Shown: positions 63,739 through 64,000 of the stretch, in pieces
Layout: each line of letters opens with the position of its first letter
How positions within the stretch are numbered: the first letter of the stretch is position 1
Source of the DNA: Capsulimonadaceae bacterium
GTDB lineage: Bacteria; Armatimonadota; Armatimonadia; Armatimonadales; Capsulimonadaceae
DNA: 64,000 nt
NCBI GenBank assembly: GCA_031292625.1
Contig: JARLGU010000041.1
Coordinates: 62,001-126,000 of the forward strand
Reading direction: 5' to 3'
The notes under the pieces: generated by a model
The model's database searches: none
The model's input: only the letters and a program-made list of their open reading frames with translations
What the model was told of the DNA's origin: nothing
Program-made: the position numbers and the translations under genes

Positions 63739-64000
63739 TTACTTTAAACTTCCGTCGGCAACGTTGTTAGAAAAATCAGATCGCATCGCCTGCGAGACAG
63801 ACCGCGGATCGATCATGCGCGAAATCCACGTTTCTGCCGGCATTTGATCAAGAGAACTATAGCTGACGATATGCACCCTCCCTGTAGAAAGGCACACGAC
63901 TACGTCGACAAACTCGCCCTGTTCTCCGCTAGAACCCAAAAAACGCCAAGCTACTTCCGGCCGAAATTTTGTGCTCAATACATCACGGTAGTTTGCGCCA
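63739..64000 (-). CDS. C-terminal end of an unidentified protein (partial)
   Basis: The minus-strand frame is open from the window edge to a TAA at 63739-63741 and shows about 86 residues, beginning ANYRDVLSTKFRPEVAWRFLG and containing EFVDVVVCLSTGRVHIVSYSSLDQMPAETWISRMIDP. It looks like the end of a soluble protein with alternating strands and helices; I do not recognise the family. The start lies beyond the window. Confidence 0.5.
   Translation of the reverse strand, partial: GANYRDVLSTKFRPEVAWRFLGSSGEQGEFVDVVVCLSTGRVHIVSYSSLDQMPAETWISRMIDPRSVSQAMRSDFSNNVADGSLK

Overview
The window reads as chromosomal DNA of a moderately GC-rich environmental bacterium, most likely a member of the Armatimonadota (Capsulimonas-like). 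This is an inference from three prepilin-like proteins sharing the FPVFA-x-AREKARQ block after the N-terminal helix and ending in an H-X9-DG motif, from LacI-type regulators beside carbohydrate enzymes, and from the futalosine (Mqn) route. No rRNA, CRISPR array, prophage or intact insertion sequence is visible. Genes are tightly packed, with many 4-base start/stop overlaps.

Layout: 1-5224 is an envelope-glycan block (two GT9 heptosyltransferase-like proteins, a GT-A protein with an FkbM-like tail, a DPM1-like GT2). 5268-6860 is a tannase/feruloyl esterase. 7112-8831 is an ECF sigma factor with a zinc-finger anti-sigma factor. 8825-13835 is carbohydrate locus A: LacI regulator, divergent prepilin, GH5-like enzyme, DNRLRE protein. 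14143-17153 is a GAF histidine kinase coupled to a Na+/H+ antiporter. 18098-22757 holds a sugar-type MFS transporter and locus B: prepilin, LacI, Tat-exported oligogalacturonate lyase. 22843-32043 is mostly core genes: metF, a tail-less ftsZ, PAP2, TetR plus EmrB-type pump, hslU, moaD-moaE-rimI-tsaD. 32145-35943 is a uronate operon (GH88, SDR, KDPG aldolase, KDG kinase). 36067-36951 carries two proline tRNAs around a PadR gene. 38454-40537 is menaquinone (mqnP, DCC protein, mqnA), then rmlB. 42688-47925 is a complete bioB-W-A-F-D operon. 48037-58528 is a rhamnose region (GH78, aldo/keto reductase, L-rhamnose isomerase, GH106) with a GNAT and a WalJ-type MBL gene between. The right end has a NAGPA-domain protein, a TMTC-like TPR membrane protein under a Pho-box-like array, a decayed IS3-type remnant and a third prepilin.

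Functionally the accessory genes fit growth on plant cell-wall pectin, especially rhamnogalacturonan: GH106 and GH78 release rhamnose for RhaI; PL22 and GH88 give unsaturated uronates that the SDR, KdgK and KdgA would convert through KDG and KDPG to pyruvate and glyceraldehyde-3-phosphate. KduI is not in the window.

The two most interesting system-level signals are (i) the repeated association of one H-X9-DG prepilin, one LacI regulator and a polysaccharide-degrading enzyme, with palindromic operators on the prepilin promoters, and (ii) a recurrent promoter signature GGTA(N)AAT without a clear -35, at about a dozen genes, often so close to the start codon that the mRNA would be leaderless. 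FtsZ lacking its linker and C-terminal peptide also deserves attention.
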